64,000 nucleotides of DNA, taken from the NCBI RefSeq assembly GCF_029522115.1, contig NZ_JAKWFK010000001.1, forward strand, positions 558,001-622,000, read 5' to 3'. Positions 39,975-49,230 of this stretch are shown here, piece by piece (within the stretch, counting starts at the first letter, position 1; the number at the start of each line of letters is the position of its first letter). The notes beneath the pieces are model-generated. The model ran no database searches, was not told the origin of the DNA, and saw nothing but the letters and a program-made list of their open reading frames with translations. This DNA comes from Trinickia sp. Y13 (GTDB taxonomy: Bacteria; Pseudomonadota; Gammaproteobacteria; Burkholderiales; Burkholderiaceae). The position numbers were made by a program, and so were the translations under genes.

Positions 39975-42296
39975 ATGCTTGCCTTGAATTCACCGCTCGA
40001 TGCCTCTTCCGACGCGCCGCGCATGCCGGCGCCGACCTTGCCCGAGGGGGCTAACGATCACGCCGCGCAACCGGCGCCGCAGGTGCGTAAGCCGCACGCG
40101 TTGGCTGTCGCGCTCGCGCCGCGCCGGCGCGCCGAACTCGATGCCATCTTTGCCGGCGACGGGCTGCTCGCGCGCACCATCGAGGGCTATCGGCCGCGTG
40201 CGTCGCAGATCGAAATGGCATGCGCGGTGGCCGCAGCCATGGAGGCGTCGGGTCGCGCCATGCCCGAGCCCGCGATGTTCGAAGCACAGCGCCGTCCGGC
40301 GCGCCGCTTGCGCGCCGATGCCGATGCGCGGACCGAGCCCGGTGGCGATACGCCCGCGTCCGGCACAGAGGACGAAGGCGCTGCCGGCGAAAACACCTTG
40401 ATCGTCGAAGCGGGCACCGGCACCGGCAAGACCTTCGCTTACCTCGTGCCCGCCATGCTATGGGGCGGCAAAGTCATCGTCTCGACGGGCACCAAGCACC
40501 TTCAGGATCAGCTTTTCCAGCGCGACATTCCGACCGTGCGCGACGCACTCGCGGTGCCGGTGTCGGTGGCCATGCTCAAGGGGCGCGCGAACTACCTGTG
40601 TCATTACTATCTGCAGCGCACCGCCGATAACGGCAGGTTGCCGTCGCGGCAGGACACCGCGTATCTGCAAGATATCGTGCGGTTCGCCAAGATCACGCGC
40701 ACGGGAGACAAGGCGGAACTCGCGAGCGTCCCTGAGACGTCTTCCGTTTGGCCGATGGTGACTTCTACCCGGGAGAACTGCCTCGGCCAGGAGTGCCCGC
40801 ACTACAAAGAATGCTTCGTGATGCAGGCGCGCCGCGAAGCGCAGCAAGCGGATATCGTGGTCGTCAATCACCACCTGTTTTTCGCGGACATCATGCTGCG
40901 CGATACGGGCATGGCCGAATTGCTGCCGACGGCCAATACCGTGATCTTCGACGAAGCCCATCAGTTGCCGGAGACGGCGACCCTATTTTTCGGCGAAACG
41001 CTATCGACGGCGCAGTTGCTCGAACTTGCGCGCGACACGGTTGCCGAAGGACTCGCGCATGCGCGAGATGCGGTCGAATGGGTCAAGCTCGGGGCGGGAC
41101 TCGAGCGAGCGGCTCGCGACGTACGGCTTGCGTTCAAGGACGATACGCTGCGCGTGTCCGCTGCCCAGCTTGGCGAGGACCACGCCCTCTACGGCGCGCT
41201 CGATGCGTTGGAGGGCGCGCTGGAGGCGCTGGCAACGGCGCTCGCTGGTCAAGCCGAACGTGCGGAATCGTTGGGCGCCTGCCTGCGCCGCGCACGCGAA
41301 CTGCAAGATCAGCTCGGTCGATGGACAGCCCTGCCCGCGGGCGAAGACGATGCGAACGCGGCATCGCAACGAACCGGTTCGCCGGCGACGGGCGAGGGCG
41401 CTGCGAAGGGCGATGTGGACGAGCGCATCCGATGGGTGGAGGTGTTCTCGCACTCCGTGCAACTGCATGAAACGCCGCTTTCCGTTGCGCCGATCTTCGC
41501 CAAGCAGCGGGCAGGCGTGCCTCGCGCGTGGATCTTTACGTCGGCGACGCTGTCCGTGCGTGGCGACTTCACGCATTACGCCGCGCAGATGGGGCTCGAC
41601 GCGCGCCGCTCGATGACGCTGCCGAGTCCGTTCGACTATGGCACGCAAGCGTTGCTTTATGTGCCGCGCAACTTGCCTCAACCGTCTTCTCCCTCATTCA
41701 CCGATGCCGTTTTCGAAGCGGCGCTCCCGGCGATCGAAGCCGCGGGCGGCGGCGTGTTCTTTCTATGCACGACGCTGCGAGCCGTCGACCGCATCGCTGG
41801 GAAGTTGCGCGATGTCATCGAAGCGCGCGGCTGGTCGATGCCGCTTTTGACACAGGGCGATGCGAGCCGCACGGAGTTGCTCGATCGCTTCCGCGCCTAC
41901 GGCAATGCGATTCTCGTGGGCAGCCAGAGCTTTTGGGAAGGCGTCGATGTGCGCGGCGACGCATTGTCGCTCGTCGTCATCGATAAGCTGCCTTTTGCGC
42001 CGCCTGACGATCCCGTGCTGTCGGCGCGGCTCGATGCGTTGACAAAGAAGGGCCTGAGTCCGTTTGCCGTTCACCAATTGCCGCAAGCGGTGATCACGTT
42101 GAAGCAGGGCGCGGGGCGTTTGATCCGAGCGGAAACGGATCGCGGCGTATTGATGATTTGCGATACCCGGCTCGTCGATAAGCCGTACGGCCGCCGTATC
42201 TGGCAGAGCCTACCGCCGTTCAAGCGCACCCGCGAAATCGATGTCGTGCGGGAGTTCTTTGCGCAGACGGAGCAACAGAACGCGCAAGACGCATAA
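39975..42296 (+). CDS. ATP-dependent DNA helicase, DinG/YoaA-like with Fe-S cluster
   Basis: A 773-residue superfamily 2 helicase of the XPD/DinG type, 5'-3' polarity by family. The Q-like region YRPRASQIEMACAV is followed, after an unusual Ala/Pro/Arg-rich insertion of about 50 residues, by Walker A VEAGTGTGKTFAY. Four cysteines (YLCHYYL, then NCLGQECPHYKECF) should bind a 4Fe-4S cluster. The DEAH box is VIFDEAHQLPE and the C-terminal motif VI region is LKQGAGRLIRAETDRGV. ATG at 39975 has GCAGGGA upstream. Likely acts in repair of stalled forks or in replication conflicts. Confidence 0.93.
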   Translation: MLALNSPLDASSDAPRMPAPTLPEGANDHAAQPAPQVRKPHALAVALAPRRRAELDAIFAGDGLLARTIEGYRPRASQIEMACAVAAAMEASGRAMPEPAMFEAQRRPARRLRADADARTEPGGDTPASGTEDEGAAGENTLIVEAGTGTGKTFAYLVPAMLWGGKVIVSTGTKHLQDQLFQRDIPTVRDALAVPVSVAMLKGRANYLCHYYLQRTADNGRLPSRQDTAYLQDIVRFAKITRTGDKAELASVPETSSVWPMVTSTRENCLGQECPHYKECFVMQARREAQQADIVVVNHHLFFADIMLRDTGMAELLPTANTVIFDEAHQLPETATLFFGETLSTAQLLELARDTVAEGLAHARDAVEWVKLGAGLERAARDVRLAFKDDTLRVSAAQLGEDHALYGALDALEGALEALATALAGQAERAESLGACLRRARELQDQLGRWTALPAGEDDANAASQRTGSPATGEGAAKGDVDERIRWVEVFSHSVQLHETPLSVAPIFAKQRAGVPRAWIFTSATLSVRGDFTHYAAQMGLDARRSMTLPSPFDYGTQALLYVPRNLPQPSSPSFTDAVFEAALPAIEAAGGGVFFLCTTLRAVDRIAGKLRDVIEARGWSMPLLTQGDASRTELLDRFRAYGNAILVGSQSFWEGVDVRGDALSLVVIDKLPFAPPDDPVLSARLDALTKKGLSPFAVHQLPQAVITLKQGAGRLIRAETDRGVLMICDTRLVDKPYGRRIWQSLPPFKRTREIDVVREFFAQTEQQNAQDA

Positions 42297-42404
42297 AAGC
42301 GTGCCGTCCGGTTCTGCCGTGCGTGACGCAGGTTGGGTAGTGCACAGCGGAAGCTGCGGCCCCCTTACCGCTCGCCCGGTGTGAACGTCGCGGCACAGCC
42401 GACC

Positions 42405-42454
42405 AAAACAAAACCGGCCCTAGAGTTATGCCCTAGAGGCCGGTTTTGTTTTTT
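42405..42454. terminator. bidirectional terminator between the helicase gene and bamD
   Basis: A 15-bp perfect stem (AAAACAAAACCGGCC with GGCCGGTTTTGTTTT) carries an inner CTAG/CTAG pair. T-runs on both strands allow it to serve both convergent genes. Confidence 0.93.
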
Positions 42455-42490
42455 CGCCGCAAAAACGCCGAGCGTACGCTCAGCTAGGCG

Positions 42491-43360
42491 TTAGAACTGC
42501 CACCACGACTTTTGCGTACCCGGGCGAGCGTGGCCCGTGATGTACGGACTGTCGGGGAACGTGCCCGCGAGCACGCGGCGCGTATCGTCGGCGAGCTTCG
42601 TTTCGTTCAGCTTCGTGTACGACAAGATCATGAGATGAAGCGCATCTTCGATCGCGGGCGCGTTCTTGTACTCCTTGATCGCCAACTGCGCACGATTGAT
42701 GGCGGCCACGTAGGCGCCGCGGCGATAGTAGTAATCGGCCGCATGCACCTCGTACGAGGCGAGCGCGTTGACGATATAGCGCATGCGCGCCGCCGCATCG
42801 GGCGCGTATTTGCTTTTCGGGTATTTGTCGACCACGATCTTGAATGCATCGTACGACTCGCGCAGCGACTTCGGATCGCGCTCGCTCATGTCCTGACCGG
42901 AAAAGCGGCCGAACAGACCCAAATCGTCGTTGAAGTGGATCATGCCCTTCAGATAGTACGCGTAGGCGATATCGGGGTGATCCGGGTGCAGCGCGATGAA
43001 GCGGTCGACTGCCTGATCGGCGGCGGCCGTTTCGCTGTCTTTCCAGTCGCAATAGGCGACGTTGATCTGCGCTTGTTGCGCAAAGTGCCCGAACGGATCG
43101 CGACCCTCGAGCGCTTCGAAATACTTGGCGCACTTGCCCCAATCGCCGCCGCTCAAAGCGTCTTGGGCCTCCGAGTATAATTTGTTGTTTGGCCAGGCGG
43201 CCGTCTCGTCGGTCTTTTGCGGCAGGCCGTGGCAACCGGCCACGAGCACCGCGGCAGCGGCGAGGGCCAGGCCGGCCGAAGCGGATTGAAGCGCACGCTT
43301 AGCCGCGCGGCTCGCTGCGCACGAGGCCGTGCGCATCATGGTGTTGAGGGCTCGCCGCAT
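42491..43360 (-). CDS. bamD: outer membrane assembly lipoprotein BamD
   Basis: A 289-residue essential TPR lipoprotein of the BAM complex. The signal peptide ends LVAGCHG, with the lipidated cysteine near residue 42. TPR-type helices follow (LYSEAQDALSGGDWGKCAKYFEAL, DIAYAYYLKGMIHF, YVAAINRAQLAIKEY). ATG at 43360 is one of several in a row (43390, 43372, 43360); the true start is not clear, and only the length of the signal peptide changes. It diverges from rluD by about 45 bp, an arrangement seen in E. coli and Burkholderia. Confidence 0.95.
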   Translation of the reverse strand: MRRALNTMMRTASCAASRAAKRALQSASAGLALAAAAVLVAGCHGLPQKTDETAAWPNNKLYSEAQDALSGGDWGKCAKYFEALEGRDPFGHFAQQAQINVAYCDWKDSETAAADQAVDRFIALHPDHPDIAYAYYLKGMIHFNDDLGLFGRFSGQDMSERDPKSLRESYDAFKIVVDKYPKSKYAPDAAARMRYIVNALASYEVHAADYYYRRGAYVAAINRAQLAIKEYKNAPAIEDALHLMILSYTKLNETKLADDTRRVLAGTFPDSPYITGHARPGTQKSWWQF

Positions 43361-43407
43361 TTCTCCATGCATCCTAGCAATCAGTCTCACTCAGTGATCC
43401 AGTTTCA

Positions 43408-44607
43408 ATGACCCGCACACGTGCTTCCGGCAACATGCTCGGCCCTATCGATAGAAGCGACGATTATAGCCGAAGCGCCGGCCCCGCCGACGCGCGAGCA
43501 GACGATACCGGCCCGGGTCGTTCGATCGGGCGCGCCGGCGCTTCGCAGCAAGCGAGCGCGCCGTCGCCTCGCGTGGCGCTCGTGCCGGATGCGCTCGCGG
43601 GCGAGCGCCTGGACAAAGTGCTTGCCAAAGTGTTTCCCGAATTTTCTCGCAGCCGCTTGCAGAGCTGGACCGAAGCGGGGCGGGTGCTGCTGAACGGCGC
43701 GCCGGCCAAAGTGCGGCAGGCCGTGCCGCTTGGCGCGCGCATCGAGCTCACGCCCGATCTGCTGCCCGAGCAGCTTGCGTTCACCCCCGAGCCCGTGCCG
43801 CTTCGCATCGTGTACGAAGACGACGCGCTGGTCGTCATCGACAAGCCTGCTGGGCTCGTCGTGCACCCCGCCGCGGGAAACTGGAGCGGCACGATCCTCA
43901 ATGGCTTGCTGCATCGCTACCCCGACGCGGCGGGATTGCCGCGGGCCGGCATCGTTCATCGGCTGGACAAGGAGACGTCGGGGCTCATGGTGGTGGCACG
44001 CACGCTCGAGGCGCAGACCGATCTCGTGCGTCAGTTGCAGGCGCGCACGGTGAAGCGCCGCTACGTCGCGCTCGTGTGGGGCGCCATGCCCGAGGAAGGG
44101 ATCATCGACGCCCCCATCGGACGCGATCCGCGCGAGCGCACGCGCATGGCCGTCGTCGCCGGGGCCACGGGCAAGCGCGCGCGTACGCGGTTTCGCCTCG
44201 TCGATCGAACGGTCTGGAATCAACAGACCATCAGCGCCATCCATTGCGACTTGGAGACGGGGCGCACGCATCAGATTCGTGTCCACTGCGCCCACGCCGG
44301 GCATCCGCTGCTGGGCGACCCGGTCTACGGCAATGCGCGCGGGCGTCGCTCGAGCGCGCCGCTGCCGGGCGGTTTCTCAAGACAAGCGCTGCATGCGTGG
44401 CGACTCGGTCTCGTGCATCCGAGCTCGGGGCGCGCGATGCGCTGGCGCGCCGATTTGCCCGAGGATATGACCGTGCTGATCGAGGCGTTGGGATTCGGGC
44501 AAGATGGCGCGGCCCTCGAGGCCGACGAGGCGGATGATGACGATGCGTATGAAGGATTCGAAAGCGGATACGAGGATGAGCCGGAAGACGATGCCGACAT
44601 CGAATGA
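43408..44607 (+). CDS. rluD: 23S rRNA pseudouridine(1911/1915/1917) synthase RluD
   Basis: A 399-residue enzyme that makes three pseudouridines in helix 69. An N-terminal extension of about 55 low-complexity residues precedes the S4-like domain ([23 protein letters not shown]). The catalytic aspartate lies in the motif [14 protein letters not shown], and [12 protein letters not shown] follows. The last 35 residues are a strongly acidic tail ([20 protein letters not shown]). Some of the first residues may be untranslated if a later start is used. Confidence 0.95.
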   Translation: MTRTRASGNMLGPIDRSDDYSRSAGPADARADDTGPGRSIGRAGASQQASAPSPRVALVPDALAGERLDKVLAKVFPEFSRSRLQSWTEAGRVLLNGAPAKVRQAVPLGARIELTPDLLPEQLAFTPEPVPLRIVYEDDALVVIDKPAGLVVHPAAGNWSGTILNGLLHRYPDAAGLPRAGIVHRLDKETSGLMVVARTLEAQTDLVRQLQARTVKRRYVALVWGAMPEEGIIDAPIGRDPRERTRMAVVAGATGKRARTRFRLVDRTVWNQQTISAIHCDLETGRTHQIRVHCAHAGHPLLGDPVYGNARGRRSSAPLPGGFSRQALHAWRLGLVHPSSGRAMRWRADLPEDMTVLIEALGFGQDGAALEADEADDDDAYEGFESGYEDEPEDDADIE

Positions 44608-44653
44608 GCGTGCGGCGGCGTGCTTCGGATAGGAGCGGGCGCGCGCTTATCGG

Positions 44654-44730
44654 GCAACAAGCAACAAGCAACGAGCAACGAGCAACGAGCAACGAGCAAC
44701 GAGCAACGAGCAACGAGCAACGAGCAACAC
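44654..44730 (+). repeat. heptamer tandem repeat upstream of pgeF
   Basis: Eleven consecutive 7-bp units: two GCAACAA, eight GCAACGA and one GCAACAC. The array fills the gap between rluD and pgeF, ending 19 bp before the pgeF ATG. A 7-bp unit is a typical slipped-strand substrate, so the copy number may differ between strains and alter transcription or translation of pgeF. Confidence 0.97.
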
Positions 44731-44749
44731 ACGATCACCGAACGACCCC

Positions 44750-45592
44750 ATGACTGCGCACGAGGATGACGAAGCCTTGATGACGGAACCTGCCTTGACC
44801 GAAGCCGATTGCCTGTACCCGCCTTGGCGCGTTTCGCCGCGGGTGCGTGCGCTCGTCACCACCCGCGCCGGCGGCGTCAGCCTGCCCCCTTACGGCCGCC
44901 GCGTGGCGGGGCGCGAAACGTCGGGCGGCTTGAATCTCGGGCTGCATACGGGCGACGATCCCGCGCACGTCCATGAGAACCGCGCGCGCTTGCTTTCGTT
45001 CGCGGGCGTGCGCGCCGCCTGGCTCGAGCAAGTGCACGGCGCTACGGTGGTCGATGCCGCGGACGCACCGCTCGATGCCCGCGCCGATGCGAGCGTGACC
45101 GCGACCTCGGGCATCGCCTGCGTGGTCATGGTGGCCGATTGCTTACCCGTTTTGCTTTGCGACGGCGAAGGCCGGGCGGTCGGAGCGGCTCACGCGGGAT
45201 GGCGCGGCCTCGCGGCCGGCATTATCGAGAAGACGGCGCAGCGCGTCGCAGCGCTCGCGCAAGGCGAAGCCGCCGATCTGCACGCTTATCTGGGGCCGGC
45301 GATCGGTCCGAACGCGTTCGAAGTGGGCGATGAAGTGCGCGACGCGTTCCTCGCCGCAGCGCAGCCTGCCGAGCGCGATGGCACGGCGCACGCTTTCGTC
45401 CCCCATCCGCATGCGCCCGGCAAGCATCGGGCGGATCTCTACGCCCTCGCGCGCCAACGCCTAGCGCGGCTAGGTGTCACGCGCGTGACAGGCGGGCAGG
45501 CGTGCACGGTGTCCGAGCCCGAGCGCTTCTACTCGTATCGCCGCGATCGGGTGACGGGACGCATGGCGGCGTTGATTTGGCTTGCGCAGTGA
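44750..45592 (+). CDS. pgeF: peptidoglycan editing factor PgeF (laccase-domain, YfiH-like)
   Basis: A 280-residue multicopper-polyphenol-oxidase-fold protein. It keeps the metal-binding residues: GLHTGDDPAHVHENR near the start, QVHGATVV, VADCLPVLL (the conserved cysteine) and AAHAGWRGLAAGII. The family includes YfiH/PgeF, which prevents misincorporation of serine into peptidoglycan, and purine nucleoside phosphorylase activities in other members. Start at ATG 44750, directly after the heptamer repeat; another ATG lies at 44780. Placed between rluD and phaC as in related Burkholderiaceae. Confidence 0.92.
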   Translation: MTAHEDDEALMTEPALTEADCLYPPWRVSPRVRALVTTRAGGVSLPPYGRRVAGRETSGGLNLGLHTGDDPAHVHENRARLLSFAGVRAAWLEQVHGATVVDAADAPLDARADASVTATSGIACVVMVADCLPVLLCDGEGRAVGAAHAGWRGLAAGIIEKTAQRVAALAQGEAADLHAYLGPAIGPNAFEVGDEVRDAFLAAAQPAERDGTAHAFVPHPHAPGKHRADLYALARQRLARLGVTRVTGGQACTVSEPERFYSYRRDRVTGRMAALIWLAQ

Positions 45593-45918
45593 ACGGCCCG
45601 GTGCGACCCTGCGGCGCACAAGAACGGCGCTGTCGGGCGCCTACGTGAATGCCCAGGTGCGCCTGCCATCGGCTTTGTGATATGGCTCGTACGCCCGGCG
45701 GCGCTTGGCTCGCGCGCGATCGATCGACATCGGGAAAACGATAATAAAAAAGCTATCGCGCTGCGGCAAAATCGGTCCAAAGCATTGACACGCCTCGTGG
45801 CGGGGAGCAAGAATGACCGCTCGCAAGGGTGAGCGCAGCGAGGGTCGCAAGGGTTCGCCCATGTGCGCTCGGCGCCCGCCTCTCATTCAGTCTTCCTAGA
45901 CTCACGGCCAAAGCGGGT
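45593..45918 (+). other. intergenic region before phaC
   Basis: These 326 bases hold a promoter at 45785-45814 and a possible 28-codon reading frame at 45813-45899. The first half (45593-45780) contains a short AT-rich stretch near 45740 and otherwise no recognisable feature. Confidence 0.5.
45785..45814 (+). promoter_or_regulatory. sigma-70-type promoter of the pha locus
   Basis: TTGACA (45785-45790) and AAGAAT (45809-45814) are 18 bp apart. The start site would be near 45821, giving a leader of about 100 nt before phaC. Confidence 0.6.
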
Positions 45919-47862
45919 ATGACTGCATCAAAACGTCGATCGACTTCTTCTCACACCGAAACGCCTCAGAGCCGCGAGCAGCAAGCGCAAGCCGGCAATG
46001 CGGACATGCAGCGGATGTTCGAGGCATGGATGGGCGCATGGCGTTCGTTCGCCGATCCGAGCAAATGGCCTGCCGCCGCTCAGGCAGCCCAAATGCCGGG
46101 GACGGCCCAGCAGGCGGCGAACGGCAGCGCGGGCGCCTCGCCGTTTCCCTTTTCGTTTCCATTTGCCATGCCGCCGATGCCGGCGGGCGGGTTTCCCGCG
46201 ATGGGATTGCCCGCGATGATGGCCGATGCGCAGCAGGCGCTGGGGGGCATGCATTTGCCCGCAGCGTCGATTCCGCCCGAACGATTGAGCCAGCTGCAGG
46301 CCGACTACTCGCGCGATTGCCTCGCGCTCTTGCAGCAGGCGAGCGCGGCCGACAAGCCGCCGCCCGAGCTGCCCGACAGGCGCTTTAGCGCCGACGCCTG
46401 GAAAGCGACGCCGGCTTTCGCTTATATAGCGGCGTGGTACTTGCTCAACGCGCGTTATTTGCAGGCGCTCGCCGACGCTCTCGACACCGATGCGAAGACG
46501 CGCGAGCGCATTCGTTTCGCCGTGCAGCAGTGGACGGCCGCCGCCTCGCCCAGCAACTTTCTCGCGCTCAATCCCGAGGCGCAGAAGACATTGCTCGAAA
46601 GCCATGGCGAGAGCTTGCGGCAAGGGGTGATGAATCTGCTTGCCGACATGCGGCGCGGCAAGATTTCGCAGAGCGACGAATCGCGCTTCATCGTCGGCAA
46701 GAACATCGGCTCGACCGAGGGCGCGGTCGTCTACGAAAACGAGTTGATGCAGTTGATCCAGTACAAGCCGCGCACGCCGAGCGTGTTCGAGCGGCCGCTG
46801 CTGATGGTCCCGCCATGCATCAACAAGTTTTACATTCTCGATTTGCAGCCCGAAAGCTCGTTCGTCGCGCATGCGCTCGAATGCGGCCATCAAGTGTTCA
46901 TGATCTCGTGGCGCAACGTCGACGCATCGCTCGCCGGCAAGACCTGGGACGATTACATGACCGACGGCGTGCTGGCCGCGATCGATGCGGTCAAGCGCAT
47001 CAGCGGGCGCGAGCAAATCAATACGTTCGGCTTTTGCATCGGCGGCACGATGATCGCGACGGCGCTCGCGGTGTTGGCGGCGCGTGGCGAGCATCCGGCC
47101 GCATCGATGACGCTGCTCACCGCGATGCTCGATTTCTCCGATACGGGCGTGCTCGACGTCTTCGTCGACGAACCCCACGTGCGCATGCGCGAGCAGGCGA
47201 TCGGCGGCCTGAACGGCGCGCCGCCGGGACTCATGCGCGGCGTGGAATTCGCGAACGCATTCTCGTTTTTGCGGCCTAACGATTTGGTCTGGAACTACGT
47301 CGTCGACAACTATCTCAAAGGCCGCACGCCCGCTCCGTTCGACTTGCTGTATTGGAACAGCGATTCGACGAACCTGCCCGGGCCGATGTATGTCTGGTAC
47401 CTGCGCAACACGTACCTCGAGAACCGTTTGCGCGAGCCCGGCGCCGTCACGGTGTGCGGCGAGGCGCTCGATTTGTCGCGCATCGACGTGCCGACCTTCA
47501 TCTACGGCTCGCGTGACGACCACATCGTGCCGTGGCGCACCGCGTATGCTTCGGCGCCTTTGCTGACGGGGCCGCAGCGTTTCGTGCTCGGCGCTTCGGG
47601 ACATATCGCAGGCGTCATCAACCCGCCGGCCAAGGGCAAGCGCAGCTTCTGGTGTCACGAGGGCAACGAAAGGGCGCTGCCCGAGAACCCGGACGATTGG
47701 TTCGAGGGCGCGGTCGAAAAGCCCGGCAGCTGGTGGCCGGAATGGGTGGCGTGGCTCGACCAGTACGGCGGCAAGAAAGTGAAGGCTCGCGCGCAGCTCG
47801 GATCGGCCGAATATCCGGTCATCGAGCCGGCGCCCGGGCGGTATGTATTGGAGCGTGATTGA
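45919..47862 (+). CDS. phaC: class I polyhydroxyalkanoate synthase
   Basis: A 647-residue PHA polymerase that builds poly-3-hydroxybutyrate from R-3-hydroxybutyryl-CoA on the surface of cytoplasmic granules. The lipase-like box with catalytic cysteine is FGFCIGGTMIATAL near residue 376. The aspartate is in YGSRDDHIVPW and the histidine in GASGHIAGVINPP. The N-terminal 130 residues are longer than in Cupriavidus necator PhaC (589 residues) and contain a Pro/Phe/Ala/Met-rich stretch (SPFPFSFPFAMPPMPAGG). ATG at 45919 has no clear ribosome binding site; earlier in-frame starts would lengthen it further. Confidence 0.96.
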   Translation: MTASKRRSTSSHTETPQSREQQAQAGNADMQRMFEAWMGAWRSFADPSKWPAAAQAAQMPGTAQQAANGSAGASPFPFSFPFAMPPMPAGGFPAMGLPAMMADAQQALGGMHLPAASIPPERLSQLQADYSRDCLALLQQASAADKPPPELPDRRFSADAWKATPAFAYIAAWYLLNARYLQALADALDTDAKTRERIRFAVQQWTAAASPSNFLALNPEAQKTLLESHGESLRQGVMNLLADMRRGKISQSDESRFIVGKNIGSTEGAVVYENELMQLIQYKPRTPSVFERPLLMVPPCINKFYILDLQPESSFVAHALECGHQVFMISWRNVDASLAGKTWDDYMTDGVLAAIDAVKRISGREQINTFGFCIGGTMIATALAVLAARGEHPAASMTLLTAMLDFSDTGVLDVFVDEPHVRMREQAIGGLNGAPPGLMRGVEFANAFSFLRPNDLVWNYVVDNYLKGRTPAPFDLLYWNSDSTNLPGPMYVWYLRNTYLENRLREPGAVTVCGEALDLSRIDVPTFIYGSRDDHIVPWRTAYASAPLLTGPQRFVLGASGHIAGVINPPAKGKRSFWCHEGNERALPENPDDWFEGAVEKPGSWWPEWVAWLDQYGGKKVKARAQLGSAEYPVIEPAPGRYVLERD

Positions 47863-47949
47863 TCCGGCGATCGATCGGGGACGTTCGAAGGTTTTTAACT
47901 ACGATGCGTGGCCTTATGGGTTAAGGCCGCCTCATGCAAGGAGTCTCAA

Positions 47950-49131
47950 ATGACTGACGTAGTGATCGTATCGGCTGCTCGCACCGCGGTCGGCAAGTTC
48001 GGCGGTTCGCTCGCGAAAATTGCCGCGCCAGAGTTGGGCGCGGCCGTCGTGCGCGCGGTGCTCGAGCGCGCGGGCGTCAAGCCCGAGCAAGTAAGCGAAG
48101 TCATCCTGGGGCAAGTGCTCGCGGCCGGCTCGGGCCAGAATCCGGCGCGTCAAGCCCTGATCAAGGCGGGTTTGCCGAGCGCGGTGCCTGCCATGACCAT
48201 CAACAAGGTGTGCGGTTCGGGCTTGAAAGCCGTGATGCTGGCGGCGAATGCCGTCATCGCGGGCGATGCCGACATCGTCGTCGCGGGCGGCCAGGAAAAC
48301 ATGAGCGCGGCGCCGCACGTGCTGCCGGGCTCGCGCGACGGCTTCCGCATGGGCGACGCCAAGCTCGTCGACACGATGATCGTCGACGGCTTGTGGGACG
48401 TCTACAACCAGTACCACATGGGCGTCACGGCGGAGAACGTGGCCAAGGAATACGGCATCACGCGCGAAGAGCAGGACAAGTTCGCGGCCCTGTCGCAGAA
48501 CAAGGCCGAGGCGGCGCAGAAGGCAGGGCGCTTCGACGATGAAATCGTCCCGATCGAGATTCCGCAGCGTAAAGGCGAGCCGCTGCGCTTTGCCTCCGAC
48601 GAATTCGTTCGCCACGGCGTGACGGCCGAGTCGCTCGCAGGCTTGAAGCCGGCGTTTTCGAAGGAAGGCACGGTCACGGCGGCCAACGCATCGGGCCTGA
48701 ACGACGGCGCCGCCGCCGTGCTCGTCATGTCCGCCAAGAAAGCCGAGGCGTTGGGCTTGACGCCGCTTGCGCGGATCAAGGCGTACGCGAGCGCCGGCGT
48801 GGACCCCAAAGTCATGGGCATGGGTCCGGTGCCGGCCTCGCGCCGTTGCCTCGAGCGCGCGGGGTGGTCCGTGGGCGACCTCGATCTGATGGAGATCAAC
48901 GAAGCGTTCGCGGCTCAGGCGCTGGCCGTCCACAAGCAAATGGGCTGGGACACGTCCAAGATCAACGTGAACGGCGGCGCAATCGCGATCGGCCATCCGA
49001 TCGGCGCCTCGGGTTGCCGCATTCTCGTGACGCTGCTGCATGAGATGCAAAAGCGCGATGCGAAGCGTGGCTTGGCCTCGCTTTGCATTGGCGGGGGGAT
49101 GGGCGTAGCGCTGGCCGTCGAGCGCGTCTAA
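47950..49131 (+). CDS. phaA: acetyl-CoA acetyltransferase (beta-ketothiolase)
   Basis: A 393-residue thiolase that condenses two acetyl-CoA to acetoacetyl-CoA, the first step of PHB synthesis. It starts [20 protein letters not shown]. The nucleophilic cysteine is in [15 protein letters not shown], the histidine in [14 protein letters not shown], and the second cysteine in [12 protein letters not shown]. An AAGGAG ribosome binding site lies upstream, just after a small GGCCTTA/TAAGGCC hairpin (47910-47928). Product distribution (phaA versus bktB type) cannot be settled from sequence. Confidence 0.96.
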   Translation: MTDVVIVSAARTAVGKFGGSLAKIAAPELGAAVVRAVLERAGVKPEQVSEVILGQVLAAGSGQNPARQALIKAGLPSAVPAMTINKVCGSGLKAVMLAANAVIAGDADIVVAGGQENMSAAPHVLPGSRDGFRMGDAKLVDTMIVDGLWDVYNQYHMGVTAENVAKEYGITREEQDKFAALSQNKAEAAQKAGRFDDEIVPIEIPQRKGEPLRFASDEFVRHGVTAESLAGLKPAFSKEGTVTAANASGLNDGAAAVLVMSAKKAEALGLTPLARIKAYASAGVDPKVMGMGPVPASRRCLERAGWSVGDLDLMEINEAFAAQALAVHKQMGWDTSKINVNGGAIAIGHPIGASGCRILVTLLHEMQKRDAKRGLASLCIGGGMGVALAVERV

Positions 49132-49230
49132 GAGCGCGCAAGCGTCGCCGCTTGGGCCGAGGGGCCACGGCGACAAACACGAGGGGCGCCGCGAGGCGCC
49201 CCGCGAAAAATCAGGAATGGAGCGTGATTC

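Noticed and set aside
44654-44730. CRISPR array
   Set aside because: The units are 7 bp and directly adjacent, without spacers, and no cas gene is present. This is a simple tandem repeat.
44647-44862. Minus-strand frames reading RCSLLVA repeats through the heptamer
   Set aside because: The repeated peptide is just the heptamer read in an open frame; it overlaps pgeF antisense and has no start context.
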